This document shows positions 33,901-43,243 of a stretch of 64,000 nt of DNA, in pieces (within the stretch, counting starts at the first letter, position 1; the number at the start of each line of letters is the position of its first letter). The notes under the pieces were generated by a model. That model made no database searches and was not told where the DNA came from. It saw nothing but the letters and a program-made list of their open reading frames with translations. This stretch comes from an uncultured Bacteroidales bacterium (lineage in GTDB: Bacteria > Bacteroidota > Bacteroidia > Bacteroidales > Bacteroidaceae), in contig CACYHW010000002.1 in the NCBI GenBank assembly GCA_902774335.1, positions 53,244-117,243 of the forward strand. Direction: 5' to 3'. A program made the translations under genes and the position numbers.

Positions 33901-35430
33901 TTATCGTGCGTAGTTGACGGCGCGTGTCTCGCGGATTACAGTGATCTTAACCTGACCGGGATAGGTCATCTCGTTCTGGATCTTCTGTGCTATCTCGGCA
34001 GACAGCTGCTCTGTCTGCTTGTCGTCAATCTTGTCGGCTCCTACAATGACACGGAGCTCACGACCGGCCTGGATGGCGTAGGTCTTGGTGACACCGGGAT
34101 AGGAGAGGGCAATCTTTTCAAGGTCGTTAAGACGCTTGATGTAGGCTTCCACAATCTCGCGGCGTGCACCGGGACGTGCACCGGAGATGGCGTCGCAAAT
34201 CTGAACGATGGGAGCGATAAGGCTGGTCATCTCGATCTCCTCGTGGTGAGCACCGATGGCGTTGCAGATATCGGGCTTTTCCTTGAACTTCTCGGCCAGG
34301 TGCATACCGTACTCGGCGTGTGCCATCTCGGTCTCCTCGTCGGGCACCTTACCTATATCGTGAAGCAGACCGGCACGCTTGGCCTTCTTGGGGTTGAGAC
34401 CCAGCTCGGCAGCCATTACTGCGCACAGATTAGCGGTCTCACGTGCATGCTGCAACAGGTTCTGACCGTATGATGAACGGTACTTCATCTTACCTATCAG
34501 GCGGATAAGCTCGGGATGCAGACCGTGGATACCCAGGTCAATTGTGGTGCGCTTACCGGTCTCGATGATCTCGTCCTCAACCTGCTTCTGTACCTTGGCA
34601 ACAACCTCCTCGATGCGGGCAGGGTGGATACGGCCGTCGGCAACCAGCTGGTGCAGGGCCAGACGGGCAATCTCACGGCGAACGGGGTCAAAGGCGGATA
34701 TTACAATAGCCTCGGGGGTGTCGTCAACCACGATCTCGACACCGCAGGCGGCCTCGATGGCGCGGATGTTACGTCCCTCACGGCCGATGATGCGGCCCTT
34801 CATCTCGTCGTTCTCAATGTGGAATACGGTTACCGAGTTCTCGATGGCGGTCTCGGTGCCGATTCTCTGGATGGTCTGGATGACAATCTTCTTGGCCTCC
34901 TTGCTGGCGGTCATCTTGGCGTCGTCCATTATCTCGTTTATGTATGATGCGGCTTCGGTCTTGGCCTCCTCCTTGAGGGACTCCACAAGGCGGCTCTTGG
35001 CCTCCTCGGCTGACAGTCCGCTGATCACTTCAAGTTTCTCGCGCTCCTGCATCTGGAGTTTCTCGAGCTCCTCCTTCTTGTCCTCAATTACTGAGAGCTG
35101 TGCTTCGAGGTTCTCACGAACGGCATCGGCCTCCTGATGCTTGCGCTGCAGGTCACCCTGGCGCTGGTTGAGCTGCATCTCCTTCTGACGCAGACGGTTC
35201 TCGTTCTGCTGGAGCTTCTGGTCGCGCTGCTGGACCTCTTTTTCGAGCTCGGCTTTCTTGTTCAGGAACTTTTCCTTAACCTCAAGCAGTTTGTCACGTT
35301 TGATTGCTTCGGCCTGATTCTCGGCCTCCTCCAGACGGGTCTGGACTTTTTTATTTAATTTACTGTTCGACAGGATGTAAGCTGCCACTGCGCCTATTAC
35401 CAGTCCGATTGCTAGAAAAATGTATTCCAT
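33901..35430 (-). CDS. rny: Ribonuclease Y
   Basis: Membrane-anchored endoribonuclease of 509 residues that initiates mRNA decay. One N-terminal membrane helix ([19 protein letters not shown]) is followed by a long Gln/Glu/Lys-rich coiled coil (about 25-190), a KH domain with [15 protein letters not shown] near 215, and an HD domain with [13 protein letters not shown] and IGAHHEEIE. Length and order match RNase Y exactly. GGGAGGG lies just before the ATG. It is downstream of zapA and the candidate 6S-like RNA. Confidence 0.97.
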   Translation of the reverse strand: MEYIFLAIGLVIGAVAAYILSNSKLNKKVQTRLEEAENQAEAIKRDKLLEVKEKFLNKKAELEKEVQQRDQKLQQNENRLRQKEMQLNQRQGDLQRKHQEADAVRENLEAQLSVIEDKKEELEKLQMQEREKLEVISGLSAEEAKSRLVESLKEEAKTEAASYINEIMDDAKMTASKEAKKIVIQTIQRIGTETAIENSVTVFHIENDEMKGRIIGREGRNIRAIEAACGVEIVVDDTPEAIVISAFDPVRREIARLALHQLVADGRIHPARIEEVVAKVQKQVEDEIIETGKRTTIDLGIHGLHPELIRLIGKMKYRSSYGQNLLQHARETANLCAVMAAELGLNPKKAKRAGLLHDIGKVPDEETEMAHAEYGMHLAEKFKEKPDICNAIGAHHEEIEMTSLIAPIVQICDAISGARPGARREIVEAYIKRLNDLEKIALSYPGVTKTYAIQAGRELRVIVGADKIDDKQTEQLSAEIAQKIQNEMTYPGQVKITVIRETRAVNYAR

Positions 35431-35462
35431 AATGTCCCTCCCTTTTATATGTATATGTAAAA

Positions 35463-35517
35463 CGCACTGCCCTGCTGCGGAAAGGTTGGGAGACCACCTC
35501 TCTGACAGGAAAGTGCG
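35463..35517 (-). ncRNA. Candidate structured RNA between zapA and rny (possible 6S-like RNA)
   Basis: On the minus strand CGCACT pairs with AGTGCG, an internal loop follows, then CCTG pairs with CAGG, then a wider bubble, then an inner hairpin (AGAGGTGG / CCAACCTTT with a TCTC loop). A closing stem, a central bubble and a terminal hairpin are the layout of 6S RNA. 6S RNA also sits by zapA in Proteobacteria. The core is short and no TAnnTTTG promoter is seen, so a processed leader or a plain terminator (TTTT follows) is possible. Confidence 0.4.
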
Positions 35518-35549
35518 CGTAATCTTCTAGAAAATGACTGCTTGGAATC

Positions 35550-35870
35550 TTATTCCGCCTTGGGATCGCCGGCTATATCCAGGATGGAGTCCAACTCCTT
35601 GTCCAGCTGCCTGATCTTATCTTTATACGGAGCCGTATCATTGAAACTCTCCCACATGATGTTTACCATCGAGATATGCACGGCGGCCATCACGTAGTAT
35701 TTTTCCTCGCTCAACTGCGGATACCGGGTACGGTATCTGTTGAGTTTATCGTTGATACGTCTGGCGGCTTCGCGGTACAGGGCCTCATCCTTACGTCGGA
35801 TTGTGAGGGGGTAGTATGTTCCGCCGACCATCAGTTTGATTTCAAACAAATCATCCATTGCCTCTGCCAT
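35550..35870 (-). CDS. zapA: Cell division protein ZapA
   Basis: Small cytosolic protein of 106 residues that bundles FtsZ at the division ring. The N-terminal globular part reads DDLFEIKLMVGGTYYPLTI, followed by EALYREAARRINDKLNRYR and a C-terminal coiled coil (KDKIRQLDKELDSIL), the ZapA pattern. A second in-frame ATG at 35858 (MDDLFEIK) matches the usual family start and is a fair alternative. It lies four bases after the coiled-coil gene, its probable partner. Confidence 0.9.
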   Translation of the reverse strand: MAEAMDDLFEIKLMVGGTYYPLTIRRKDEALYREAARRINDKLNRYRTRYPQLSEEKYYVMAAVHISMVNIMWESFNDTAPYKDKIRQLDKELDSILDIAGDPKAE

Positions 35871-35874
35871 ATCC

Positions 35875-36168
35875 TTACACGTTTAACAGTTTGATGCAAT
35901 GGTCTATCTCGCGCACCAGTCCTGATACTCTGCGTTTGGTGTCATCGATGTCGTGACCCGAAACTTCAAGTACTTTTGACCGTTTCAAATTCTGATAGGA
36001 GTCTTTCAGATCTGTGAGCTGACGGTTCAGGCGGCTGATCTCCTGGTCCTTGGCCTCAATCTGGCTGCGGAGTTCCGAATTGGCGCATTTGACGGTGTCG
36101 TACAGATCCACCAGCTTGCGGATCTTACCCTCGAACTGCTCAATCAGTTTTGAATCATCCTCTGTCAT
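35875..36168 (-). CDS. Short coiled-coil protein, possible ZapB-like division factor
   Basis: Protein of 97 residues that is almost entirely predicted coiled coil: LIEQFEGKIRKLVDLYDTVK, SELRSQIEAKDQEISRLNRQ and LTDLKDSYQNLKRSK carry heptads. It has no membrane segment. Being first in a unit with zapA, four bases upstream of it, suggests a ZapB-like role at the division ring, but the sequence is too simple to prove it. Confidence 0.65.
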   Translation of the reverse strand: MTEDDSKLIEQFEGKIRKLVDLYDTVKCANSELRSQIEAKDQEISRLNRQLTDLKDSYQNLKRSKVLEVSGHDIDDTKRRVSGLVREIDHCIKLLNV

Positions 36169-36198
36169 AAAATGACTGCCGTATCAGTATTTGATGCA

Positions 36199-36206
36199 CA
36201 AATATA
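36199..36206 (-). promoter_or_regulatory. -7 promoter element for the zapB-like/zapA/rny unit
   Basis: TATATTTG on the minus strand, a perfect TAnnTTTG, about 31 bases before the first start codon. Confidence 0.6.
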
Positions 36207-36247
36207 CTCAAAAATGAATAAAAAGTAAATACCGCGCGCGGTTTTTT

Positions 36248-36901
36248 TTATCGGTTTCTGAGCATTTCCCTGGCGGCTTCCAGGTCCTCCTTCTTGCGGG
36301 GTTCCTTCTTGGCCAGGATCAGAGTATTGAATGCATATTCAGTCATCCACTCCTCGGAGAATCCAAGGTGCTGCTGGTACTGACGTATGCTGAATACTGT
36401 CTTGTAGCTTGCCTCGTCCTTCCAGGTGTTGTTGGTCATGATCTTGTGGACGGCATCCTGGGTCATGGTGCGCAGAGCGCCGCGCATGAACGAGGGAACG
36501 CGGAATTTCCACTTGAGGATGGTTCCTACCTGCATCATCAGGTCTGAACTGAATCCCTGGAACTGGAACATGAACGGCTGCAGCATATTCACGTTGCGGC
36601 AGTTCTTACGTATGCAGGAATCAATCTCCTTGAAGAAACCGTCCGATATGCCGTACATCTGTCCCATCATCTTCTTGCAACGGGTCTTTTCGGCCACGCC
36701 CAGTTTGTTTCCCTGGGTCTGGATCTTGAGACCGCGCTTGAAAGTGGCCAGGTCGGGGAGCATATTGATATTGGTTATTCCCAGATTACCTGCTATTTCG
36801 GCCTGCAGATAAACGCGGATAAGAGTCATAAAGTCCTCCATTCCACCGACGTTTTCCACCTCTTCAGTCTTCTTTCCGAATAGTTTGCTAAAAAAGCTCA
36901 T
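36248..36901 (-). CDS. Conserved-looking protein of unknown function
   Basis: I do not recognise this gene. It encodes 217 residues, soluble and basic, starting MSFFSKLFGKKTEEVENVGG. The body is helix-rich and Met-rich (KMMGQMYGISDGFFKEID, PFMFQFQGFSSDLMMQVG) with LKWKFRVPSFMRGALRTM near 130 and a charged C-terminal tail (KKEPRKKEDLEAAREML). There is no signal peptide or membrane helix. It is divergent from gap and lies upstream of the zapA unit, separated by the palindrome CCGCGCGCGG at 36232-36241. Confidence 0.7.
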   Translation of the reverse strand: MSFFSKLFGKKTEEVENVGGMEDFMTLIRVYLQAEIAGNLGITNINMLPDLATFKRGLKIQTQGNKLGVAEKTRCKKMMGQMYGISDGFFKEIDSCIRKNCRNVNMLQPFMFQFQGFSSDLMMQVGTILKWKFRVPSFMRGALRTMTQDAVHKIMTNNTWKDEASYKTVFSIRQYQQHLGFSEEWMTEYAFNTLILAKKEPRKKEDLEAAREMLRNR

Positions 36902-36948
36902 ATTTCTATACCTTATAATCTTAAACTGTTTTAACCTTATTAGTTTCG

Positions 36949-36986
36949 TAATTTTGCGCGAAAGTAAAAAGAAATTCTTAATTTTG
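36949..36986 (+). promoter_or_regulatory. Tandem -7 elements upstream of gap
   Basis: Two copies of TAATTTTGCGC occur 30 bases apart (TAATTTTG at 36949-36956 and 36979-36986). The TTTTG of the first sits 22 bases before the second, so it could also act as its -33 element. This fits strong expression of gap. Confidence 0.65.
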
Positions 36987-36998
36987 CGCCGTTTTTAG

Positions 36999-38042
<1,044 letters not shown>

Positions 38043-38049
38043 AATGCAA

Positions 38050-38120
38050 GCCGAGAGTAGAAGCAAGTTTACTTGTTTATACCGAGGCGAAGCTTTTACT
38101 CAAGGCCGTAGGCCTTAAGT
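38050..38120. repeat. Two-hairpin element in the 3' region of gap
   Basis: GTAGAAGCAAG and CTTGTTTATAC form an 11-base-pair stem with one mismatch and a TTTA loop, flanked by CCGAG on both sides (CCGAGA before, CCGAGGCG after). A second hairpin, AAGGCC-GTA-GGCCTT at 38102-38116, follows. Neither is followed by a T-run. Confidence 0.55.
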
Positions 38121-38140
38121 AATTATACCTTAAATAAAAG

Positions 38141-38172
38141 AATCCTCGCAGTAATGCGGGGATTTTTTTTTA
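38141..38172 (+). terminator. Terminator after gap
   Basis: AATCCTCGCA pairs with TGCGGGGATT around a four-base loop and is followed by a run of T. Confidence 0.88.
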
Positions 38173-38187
38173 TCTTCGCACTTACCT

Positions 38188-39105
38188 ATGCAGAGCTATG
38201 ACCTTATAACCATTCTGGGACCTACGGCCTGCGGCAAGACAAAACTGGCCGTGGCGCTTGCCGACCGCGTAGGAGGCGAGATCCTGAGTGCCGACAGCCG
38301 TCAGGTGTACCGTGGCATGGATATAGGTACCGGCAAGGACCTGGCCGACTATGACATCAACGGCCACCGCATACCGTATCACCTTATTGATATTGCCGAG
38401 CCCGGCAGCAAATACAACGTGTATGAGTTCCAGGGCGATTTCCTGAAGGCTTACAAGGGGGTGAAGGAGCGCGGATCGGTACCGGTCATGTGCGGCGGAA
38501 CAGGTCTTTATCTGGAGTCGGTGCTTCGCGGTTACAGGCTTATTCCAGTACCTGAGAATCCTGAGCTGCGCAAGTCGCTCGAGGGTAAGACTCTTGCCGA
38601 GCTTACTGAGATTCTCAAGGGCTACAAGACTCTGCATAACACTACCGATGTGGATACCTGCAAGCGTGCTATCCGTGCCATCGAGATAGAGGAGTGCTAC
38701 AGGAACACTCCTGTCGAGGCCGGCGCTTTTCCAGTGCTCCGCAGCCTGAACATCGGAGTGGACATAAGCCGCGACATGAGGCGTGAGCTCATAAGCAGCC
38801 GTCTTGAGAAGAGGCTTAACGAGGGTATGATAGATGAGGTCAAGGGTTTGCTGGACAGTGGAATATCGGCCGAGGATCTTATCTACTACGGACTGGAATA
38901 CAAGTATGTGACCCTGTATGTGACGGGGCAGCTTGAATACAAATATCTGTTGCAGGAGCTGGAGGTGGCCATACATCAGTTCGCCAAACGCCAGATGACC
39001 TGGTTCCGCGGTATGGAACGAAGGGGCATACAGATAGAGTGGATACCTTTTGAATGGCCCAAGGAAAAGAAAGTGGACCGTATTGTTGAACTAATGGGAA
39101 AATGA
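38188..39105 (+). CDS. miaA: tRNA dimethylallyltransferase
   Basis: Enzyme of 305 residues that adds a dimethylallyl group to A37 of tRNAs reading UNN codons. It has the P-loop GPTACGKTKLAVALA near 10-24, LSADSRQVYRGMDIGTGK, the conserved DIAEPGSKYNVYEFQ, and QFAKRQMTWFRG in the C-terminal part. The usual ISPLQIQR-type region is replaced by a shorter TDVDTCKRAIRAIEI segment. It is followed after four bases by the lipid-kinase-like gene and then kdsA. TATCTTCG at 38171-38178 is a near-consensus -7 element. Confidence 0.94.
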   Translation: MQSYDLITILGPTACGKTKLAVALADRVGGEILSADSRQVYRGMDIGTGKDLADYDINGHRIPYHLIDIAEPGSKYNVYEFQGDFLKAYKGVKERGSVPVMCGGTGLYLESVLRGYRLIPVPENPELRKSLEGKTLAELTEILKGYKTLHNTTDVDTCKRAIRAIEIEECYRNTPVEAGAFPVLRSLNIGVDISRDMRRELISSRLEKRLNEGMIDEVKGLLDSGISAEDLIYYGLEYKYVTLYVTGQLEYKYLLQELEVAIHQFAKRQMTWFRGMERRGIQIEWIPFEWPKEKKVDRIVELMGK

Positions 39106-39109
39106 TAAT

Positions 39110-40030
39110 ATGACCGACGAAGAGAGATGGGGAATAGTATATGTTCCCAGAGCCGGTGTAAGCAACTCGCTCAAGAGGTGGAACCAGATCAGGGAGTACC
39201 TGGAGTTCCGCCAGGTCAAGTATGATGTGGTGCAGTCCGGCGGTGAGGGCTCTATTGAGCGCATCACCCGTATGCTGATAGACAGCGGTCATCAGACCAT
39301 AGTGATTGTAGGCGGTGACGAGGCTCTGAACGATGCCATAAACGCCATAATGTTCTCTCCCCGTGAGATACGCCAGAACCTGTTCCTGGGTATAGTGCCC
39401 AACGGTATCGGTAATGACTTTGCAAGTTTCTGGGGTCTGGAGGTAGATAATTACAAGAAGGCTATCCATAGCATAATAGAGCGCCGTACCAAGAAGATTG
39501 ACGTGGGTTACTGCTCATATCAGGAGGACGGTGCCGAGCGCGTGCGCTACTTCCTTATGTCGGTCAACATGGGCCTTGGTGCTCAGGCCATCCGCCTGTC
39601 GGACATATGCAAAAGGTTCGGTAAAAAGAACCCGGCATATCTGGTGGCCATATTCAGCCTGTTCAAGGAGCGCAAGCAGTACAAGATGCGTATCAAGGTC
39701 AACAGCGAGGAGATCAACGACAAGATAATGACCATCTGTATAGGTAACTCACGCGGTTACGGTATGACTCCGAGTGCTGTACCTTACAACGGCTGGCTGG
39801 ACCTTTCGGTGGTTTACAGACCCAAGTTCTGGCAGACTATCCGTGGTCTCTACATGATACTGCACAACCAGTTCCTCAATCACGAGCAGGTACGTCCGTA
39901 CCGCACCAAGCAGATTGAGATAATGCAGGCCGACGGTACCCTGACATGTATTGACGGCCGTACTCTGAACCATACATTCCCGCTTAAGGTTTCACTTGAG
40001 CCGGCAGTAATCAACTTTATAATTCCCTGA
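39110..40030 (+). CDS. Diacylglycerol/lipid kinase-like protein (DAGK catalytic family)
   Basis: Cytosolic protein of 306 residues with the DAGK/YegS-type fold. The nucleotide motif, normally GGDGTxNE, reads VGGDEALNDAINAI near 74, and the second motif reads IVPNGIGNDFASFWGL near 105 (usually PxGTxNDFA). NMGLGAQAIR, PSAVPYNGWLDLSVV and a C-terminal DGRTLN also fit the family. Changed residues in the first motif leave activity uncertain. It may phosphorylate a lipid or sphingoid base; its neighbour kdsA acts in lipopolysaccharide synthesis. Confidence 0.8.
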   Translation: MTDEERWGIVYVPRAGVSNSLKRWNQIREYLEFRQVKYDVVQSGGEGSIERITRMLIDSGHQTIVIVGGDEALNDAINAIMFSPREIRQNLFLGIVPNGIGNDFASFWGLEVDNYKKAIHSIIERRTKKIDVGYCSYQEDGAERVRYFLMSVNMGLGAQAIRLSDICKRFGKKNPAYLVAIFSLFKERKQYKMRIKVNSEEINDKIMTICIGNSRGYGMTPSAVPYNGWLDLSVVYRPKFWQTIRGLYMILHNQFLNHEQVRPYRTKQIEIMQADGTLTCIDGRTLNHTFPLKVSLEPAVINFIIP

Positions 40031-40036
40031 TAGCGT

Positions 40037-40828
40037 ATGTCACTGTTTAAAGAATCCCGCAATTTCTTCCTTCTGGCAGGCCCTTGTGTGATTGAGGGCG
40101 AGGATATGGCTCTGCGCATTGCCGAGAAATGTGTAAGCATCACCTCACGTCTGGATATTCCGTACGCTTTCAAGGGCTCCTTCAAGAAAGCCAACCGTTC
40201 ACGCATCGATTCATTCACCGGAATAGGCGATGAAAAGGCACTTAAGATACTTGCACGCATACGCAGCGAGTTCGGTGTTCCCGTTGTGACCGATATCCAC
40301 AGGGAGGAGGATGCCGTTATGGCTGCCGAGTATGTGGATATTCTGCAGATTCCGGCTTTTCTGTGCCGTCAGACCGACCTGCTGGTGGCTGCAGCTCGTA
40401 CAGGCAAGACCGTGAACATCAAGAAGGGTCAGTTCCTTGCACCTGAAGCCATGCAGTTTGCTGCGCAGAAGGTGGTGGATGCCGGCAATAAGAACATAAT
40501 GCTTACCGAACGCGGAACTACATTCGGCTATCAGGACCTGGTGGTCGATTTCCGCGGCATCCCCGAGATGCAGAAGTTCGGTTATCCGGTTGTGGTGGAC
40601 TGCACCCATTCGCTGCAGCGTCCCAACCAGACCAGCGGAGTAACCGGCGGTCAGCCCGAACTGATAGAAACCATATCCAAGGCAGCAGTAGCCGTAGGAG
40701 CAGACGGTCTGTTCATGGAGACTCACATGAATCCCGCAGAGGCCAAGAGTGACGGCGCCAATATGCTCCCGCTTGACTTGCTGGAACCTCTATTGACCAA
40801 GCTGGTAAGGATCAGATCAGTTCTATAA
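40037..40828 (+). CDS. kdsA: 3-deoxy-8-phosphooctulonate synthase (KDO-8-P synthase)
   Basis: Enzyme of 263 residues condensing PEP with arabinose 5-phosphate for the KDO of lipid A core. Markers are LLAGPCVIEGEDMALRIAE, FKGSFKKANRSRIDSF, TDIHREEDA, LQIPAFLCRQTDLL, NIKKGQFLAPEAM and LTERGTTFGYQDLVVD. Length matches the family. It lies six bases after the lipid-kinase-like gene and is followed by a strong bidirectional terminator. Confidence 0.97.
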   Translation: MSLFKESRNFFLLAGPCVIEGEDMALRIAEKCVSITSRLDIPYAFKGSFKKANRSRIDSFTGIGDEKALKILARIRSEFGVPVVTDIHREEDAVMAAEYVDILQIPAFLCRQTDLLVAAARTGKTVNIKKGQFLAPEAMQFAAQKVVDAGNKNIMLTERGTTFGYQDLVVDFRGIPEMQKFGYPVVVDCTHSLQRPNQTSGVTGGQPELIETISKAAVAVGADGLFMETHMNPAEAKSDGANMLPLDLLEPLLTKLVRIRSVL

Positions 40829-40830
40829 TA

Positions 40831-40860
40831 ATTAAGGCTCGCAGATTTGCGAGCCTTAAT
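40831..40860. terminator. Bidirectional terminator between kdsA and serS
   Basis: ATTAAGGCTCGCA pairs perfectly with TGCGAGCCTTAAT (13 bp) around a four-base loop, at the meeting point of two converging genes. Confidence 0.92.
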
Positions 40861-40864
40861 TCAT

Positions 40865-42184
40865 TTAATCGATCATTTCAAATCCTGTGTAGGGAACCAG
40901 TGCCTTGGGAATCCTGATTCCGTCGGGGGTCTGGTTGTTCTCCAGGATGGCTGCAACTATACGGGGAAGAGCGAGTGCTGAACCGTTCAGAGTGTGGCAG
41001 AGTTCTGCTTTCTTCTCGCCAGTCTTGCGGTAGCGGCACTTCAGGCGGTTAGCCTGATATGTGTCGAAGTTGGATACCGATGAAACCTCAAGCCAGCGGC
41101 CCTGTGCCTCTGAGTATACCTCAAAGTCGTAGCAGATGGCCGATGTAAAGCTCTGGTCACCGCCGCACAGACGCAGGATGCGGTAGGGGAGTTCCAGTTT
41201 CTGGAGCAGTCCCTCGACGTGTGCCAGCATCTCCTTGTGGCTCTCGACTGAGTGTTCGGGAGTGTCGATGCGTACTATCTCGATCTTGGAGAACTCGTGC
41301 AGACGGTTAAGACCGCGTACATCCTTACCGTATGAACCGGCCTCACGACGGAAGCACTGGGTGTATGCGCAGTTCTTGATGGGGAGCTGCTTCTCGTCCA
41401 GAATTACATCGCGGTAGATGTTGGTTACGGGAACCTCGGCGGTAGGAATCAGATAGAGGTCATCAACCTCGCAGTGGTACATCTGCCCCTCCTTGTCGGG
41501 GAGCTGACCTGTGCCGTAGCCCGATGCCTGATTGACAACGGTGGGAGGCATGATCTCGGTGTAACCGGCCTTGTTAGCCTCGGCCAGGAAGAAGTTGATG
41601 AGTGCACGCTGCAACTGTGCGCCTTTTCCTATGTATACGGGGAATCCTGCACCTGTAATCTTGACGCCAAGGTCAAAATCAATCAGGTTGTACTTCTTGG
41701 CGAGCTCCCAGTGGGGAACCTTAGCCTCACCGTTCTGGGGGTTGCATGTCCAGTTGCCCACTGTATCCTGTCCGATGACGCACTCCTTGAGGTTTGACTT
41801 GACCACCCAGTTGTCCTCGGCGCATGTGCCCTCGGGAACCTCAGGGTAGGGTATGTTGGGGATTGTGCACAGGAGAGCAGTCAGATCATTCTCGGCCTGC
41901 TCCTTCTTAGACTCAAGTTCTGTTGCTGCAACCTTGAGTTCGGCTACCTTGGCCTTGGCCTGCTCGGCCTCCTCCTTGTTGCCGGCCTTCATGGCCTGTC
42001 CGATCTTGGCGGCAAGAACCTTACCCTCGGCAAGATTGTTGTCCAACTGTGCCTGGGCCTTCTTTCTGTCATCATTCAGCTTGATAGCCTGGGCAATTGC
42101 CTCCTCAGCATTCTTGAAATGCTTTTTTTTCAGACCTGCTATAACGAGATCGGTCTGTTCTGTGATCTGTTTGAGTGTGAGCAT
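40865..42184 (-). CDS. serS: Seryl-tRNA synthetase
   Basis: Class II aminoacyl-tRNA synthetase of about 439 residues. The N-terminal arm is a long antiparallel coiled coil (about 30-105). The catalytic part shows KITGAGFPVYIGKGAQLQRALINFF, the TAEVPVTNIYRD serine-binding region, motif 2 (CFRREAGSYGKDVRGLNRLHEF) and motif 3 near the C-terminus (NGSALALPRIVAAILE). The conserved start is MLTLKQI at 42184; the frame extends to 42208 into the upstream terminator. It is third after rplU and rpmA. Confidence 0.97.
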   Translation of the reverse strand: MLTLKQITEQTDLVIAGLKKKHFKNAEEAIAQAIKLNDDRKKAQAQLDNNLAEGKVLAAKIGQAMKAGNKEEAEQAKAKVAELKVAATELESKKEQAENDLTALLCTIPNIPYPEVPEGTCAEDNWVVKSNLKECVIGQDTVGNWTCNPQNGEAKVPHWELAKKYNLIDFDLGVKITGAGFPVYIGKGAQLQRALINFFLAEANKAGYTEIMPPTVVNQASGYGTGQLPDKEGQMYHCEVDDLYLIPTAEVPVTNIYRDVILDEKQLPIKNCAYTQCFRREAGSYGKDVRGLNRLHEFSKIEIVRIDTPEHSVESHKEMLAHVEGLLQKLELPYRILRLCGGDQSFTSAICYDFEVYSEAQGRWLEVSSVSNFDTYQANRLKCRYRKTGEKKAELCHTLNGSALALPRIVAAILENNQTPDGIRIPKALVPYTGFEMID

Positions 42185-42204
42185 CGGAAAAAATCGATTT
42201 TTAA

Positions 42205-42234
42205 ACAAAAAAGGCTCACGCCGAAGTGAGCCTC
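42205..42234 (-). terminator. Terminator between rpmA and serS
   Basis: On the minus strand AGGCTCAC pairs with GTGAGCCT around TTCGGC and is followed by TTTTTTG. It would limit read-through from the ribosomal protein genes into serS. Confidence 0.85.
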
Positions 42235-42253
42235 TTTTAAATTGTTTGGTTTA

Positions 42254-42526
42254 TCAGGCCTCAGCGTTCTCCTGAACGGGGATTACTGAAACATAACTTC
42301 TGTCCTTGCGGCCCTTCTTGAACTGAACAACACCGTCAACCAGTGCGAACAGGGTGTGGTCCTTACCCATACCGATGTTCTCGCCGGGATTGTGCTGAGT
42401 ACCGCGCTGACGAACTATGATGTTACCTGCTTTTGCATACTGTCCACCCCAAATCTTAACGCCAAGACGCTTGCTGGCAGACTCACGGCCGTTCTTAGAA
42501 CTACCTACACCTTTTTTATGTGCCAT
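42254..42526 (-). CDS. rpmA: 50S ribosomal protein L27
   Basis: Protein of 90 residues at the peptidyl transferase centre. It starts [20 protein letters not shown] without the cleavable N-terminal extension of Firmicutes L27, then shows [29 protein letters not shown]. It lies 19 bases after rplU, as in most bacteria. Confidence 0.98.
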   Translation of the reverse strand: MAHKKGVGSSKNGRESASKRLGVKIWGGQYAKAGNIIVRQRGTQHNPGENIGMGKDHTLFALVDGVVQFKKGRKDRSYVSVIPVQENAEA

Positions 42527-42545
42527 TTCTTTCTAATTTTTAGGG

Positions 42546-42863
42546 TTATGCTACTACTTCCTTAACCAGAAGCTCTGTGAACTGCTGGCGGTGACCGTTC
42601 AGCTTACGGTAACCTTTTCTTCTTCTCTTGTGGAATACAAGAACCTTGTCACCCTTAACGAGAGCGGTCTTGACCTCACATACAACCTTTGCGCCCTTAA
42701 CGGTAGGAGCACCCACGGTGACCTTTCCGTCCTTGTCGGCGAGAAGGATCTTCTCGAACTCGATGCTTGCACCAGCCTCAACATCCTGAATGTGGTGCAC
42801 GAACAGCTTCATTCCCTGTTCAATCTTGAACTGCTGTCCCTGAATTTCAGCAATAACGTACAT
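42546..42863 (-). CDS. rplU: 50S ribosomal protein L21
   Basis: Protein of 105 residues binding 23S rRNA. The start [17 protein letters not shown], the central [18 protein letters not shown] and the basic [20 protein letters not shown] are diagnostic. It is first in the rplU-rpmA-serS run. A promoter lies at 42949-42980 and a second, more distant one at 43209-43240, leaving either a leader of about 80 bases or one of about 340. Confidence 0.98.
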   Translation of the reverse strand: MYVIAEIQGQQFKIEQGMKLFVHHIQDVEAGASIEFEKILLADKDGKVTVGAPTVKGAKVVCEVKTALVKGDKVLVFHKRRRKGYRKLNGHRQQFTELLVKEVVA

Positions 42864-42948
42864 TTAATCTTGCTTTTATTCGTTTCTCCGTAAGGTGGTC
42901 CGCCCTCTATGCAGACACTTTTTCGACCTCCACGGCACTAATCGGGCG

Positions 42949-42980
42949 CTAAATTAGCATTTTACCTTGTCACCACAAAA
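42949..42980 (-). promoter_or_regulatory. Proximal promoter of rplU-rpmA
   Basis: On the minus strand TTTTG (42976-42980), a 19-base spacer and TAATTTAG (42949-42956) form a promoter with one deviation from TAnnTTTG. In the leader that follows, CGCCC and GGGCG could pair. Confidence 0.5.
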
Positions 42981-43033
42981 TATTTCAGTTGATTTTTTAT
43001 GTTGCAGAATTGACTTTTCCCCCCGAAACGTTA

Positions 43034-43093
43034 AGGTGTCCCGCTTCAGCCGGGGAGAGGACGTATTCTCTCAGGTCTGACAACGGGACACTT
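43034..43093 (-). ncRNA. Structured RNA element upstream of rplU
   Basis: An outer 10-base-pair stem (GTGTCCCG 43036-43043 pairing with CGGGACAC 43084-43091, extended by a G-T and an A-T pair) encloses a second hairpin (GAGAG 43055-43059 with CTCTC 43068-43072). The element lies downstream of the promoter at 43209-43240 and upstream of the rplU promoter. No T-run follows, so it reads as a leader element or a processed small RNA rather than a terminator. Confidence 0.45.
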
Positions 43094-43208
43094 AGTCAAA
43101 CAAGGATTAGAAGATCTGATTTTTCAGGGAACAGATTGCCGCTTAACTTCCGGATTTCCATTCTTCTGAGGGATGGCGTTCCGGATGTCTGAGACTGTTT
43201 GTTTGCAG

Positions 43209-43240
43209 CAAATATAGTGGTGTAATAAGGGCTGATACAA
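43209..43240 (-). promoter_or_regulatory. Distal promoter feeding the non-coding region upstream of rplU
   Basis: On the minus strand TTG (43238-43240), a 21-base spacer and a perfect TATATTTG (43209-43216). Three 11-bp direct repeats lie directly upstream of the -33 part. Transcription would start near 43204 and run through the structured element. Confidence 0.6.
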
Positions 43241-43243
43241 GAA

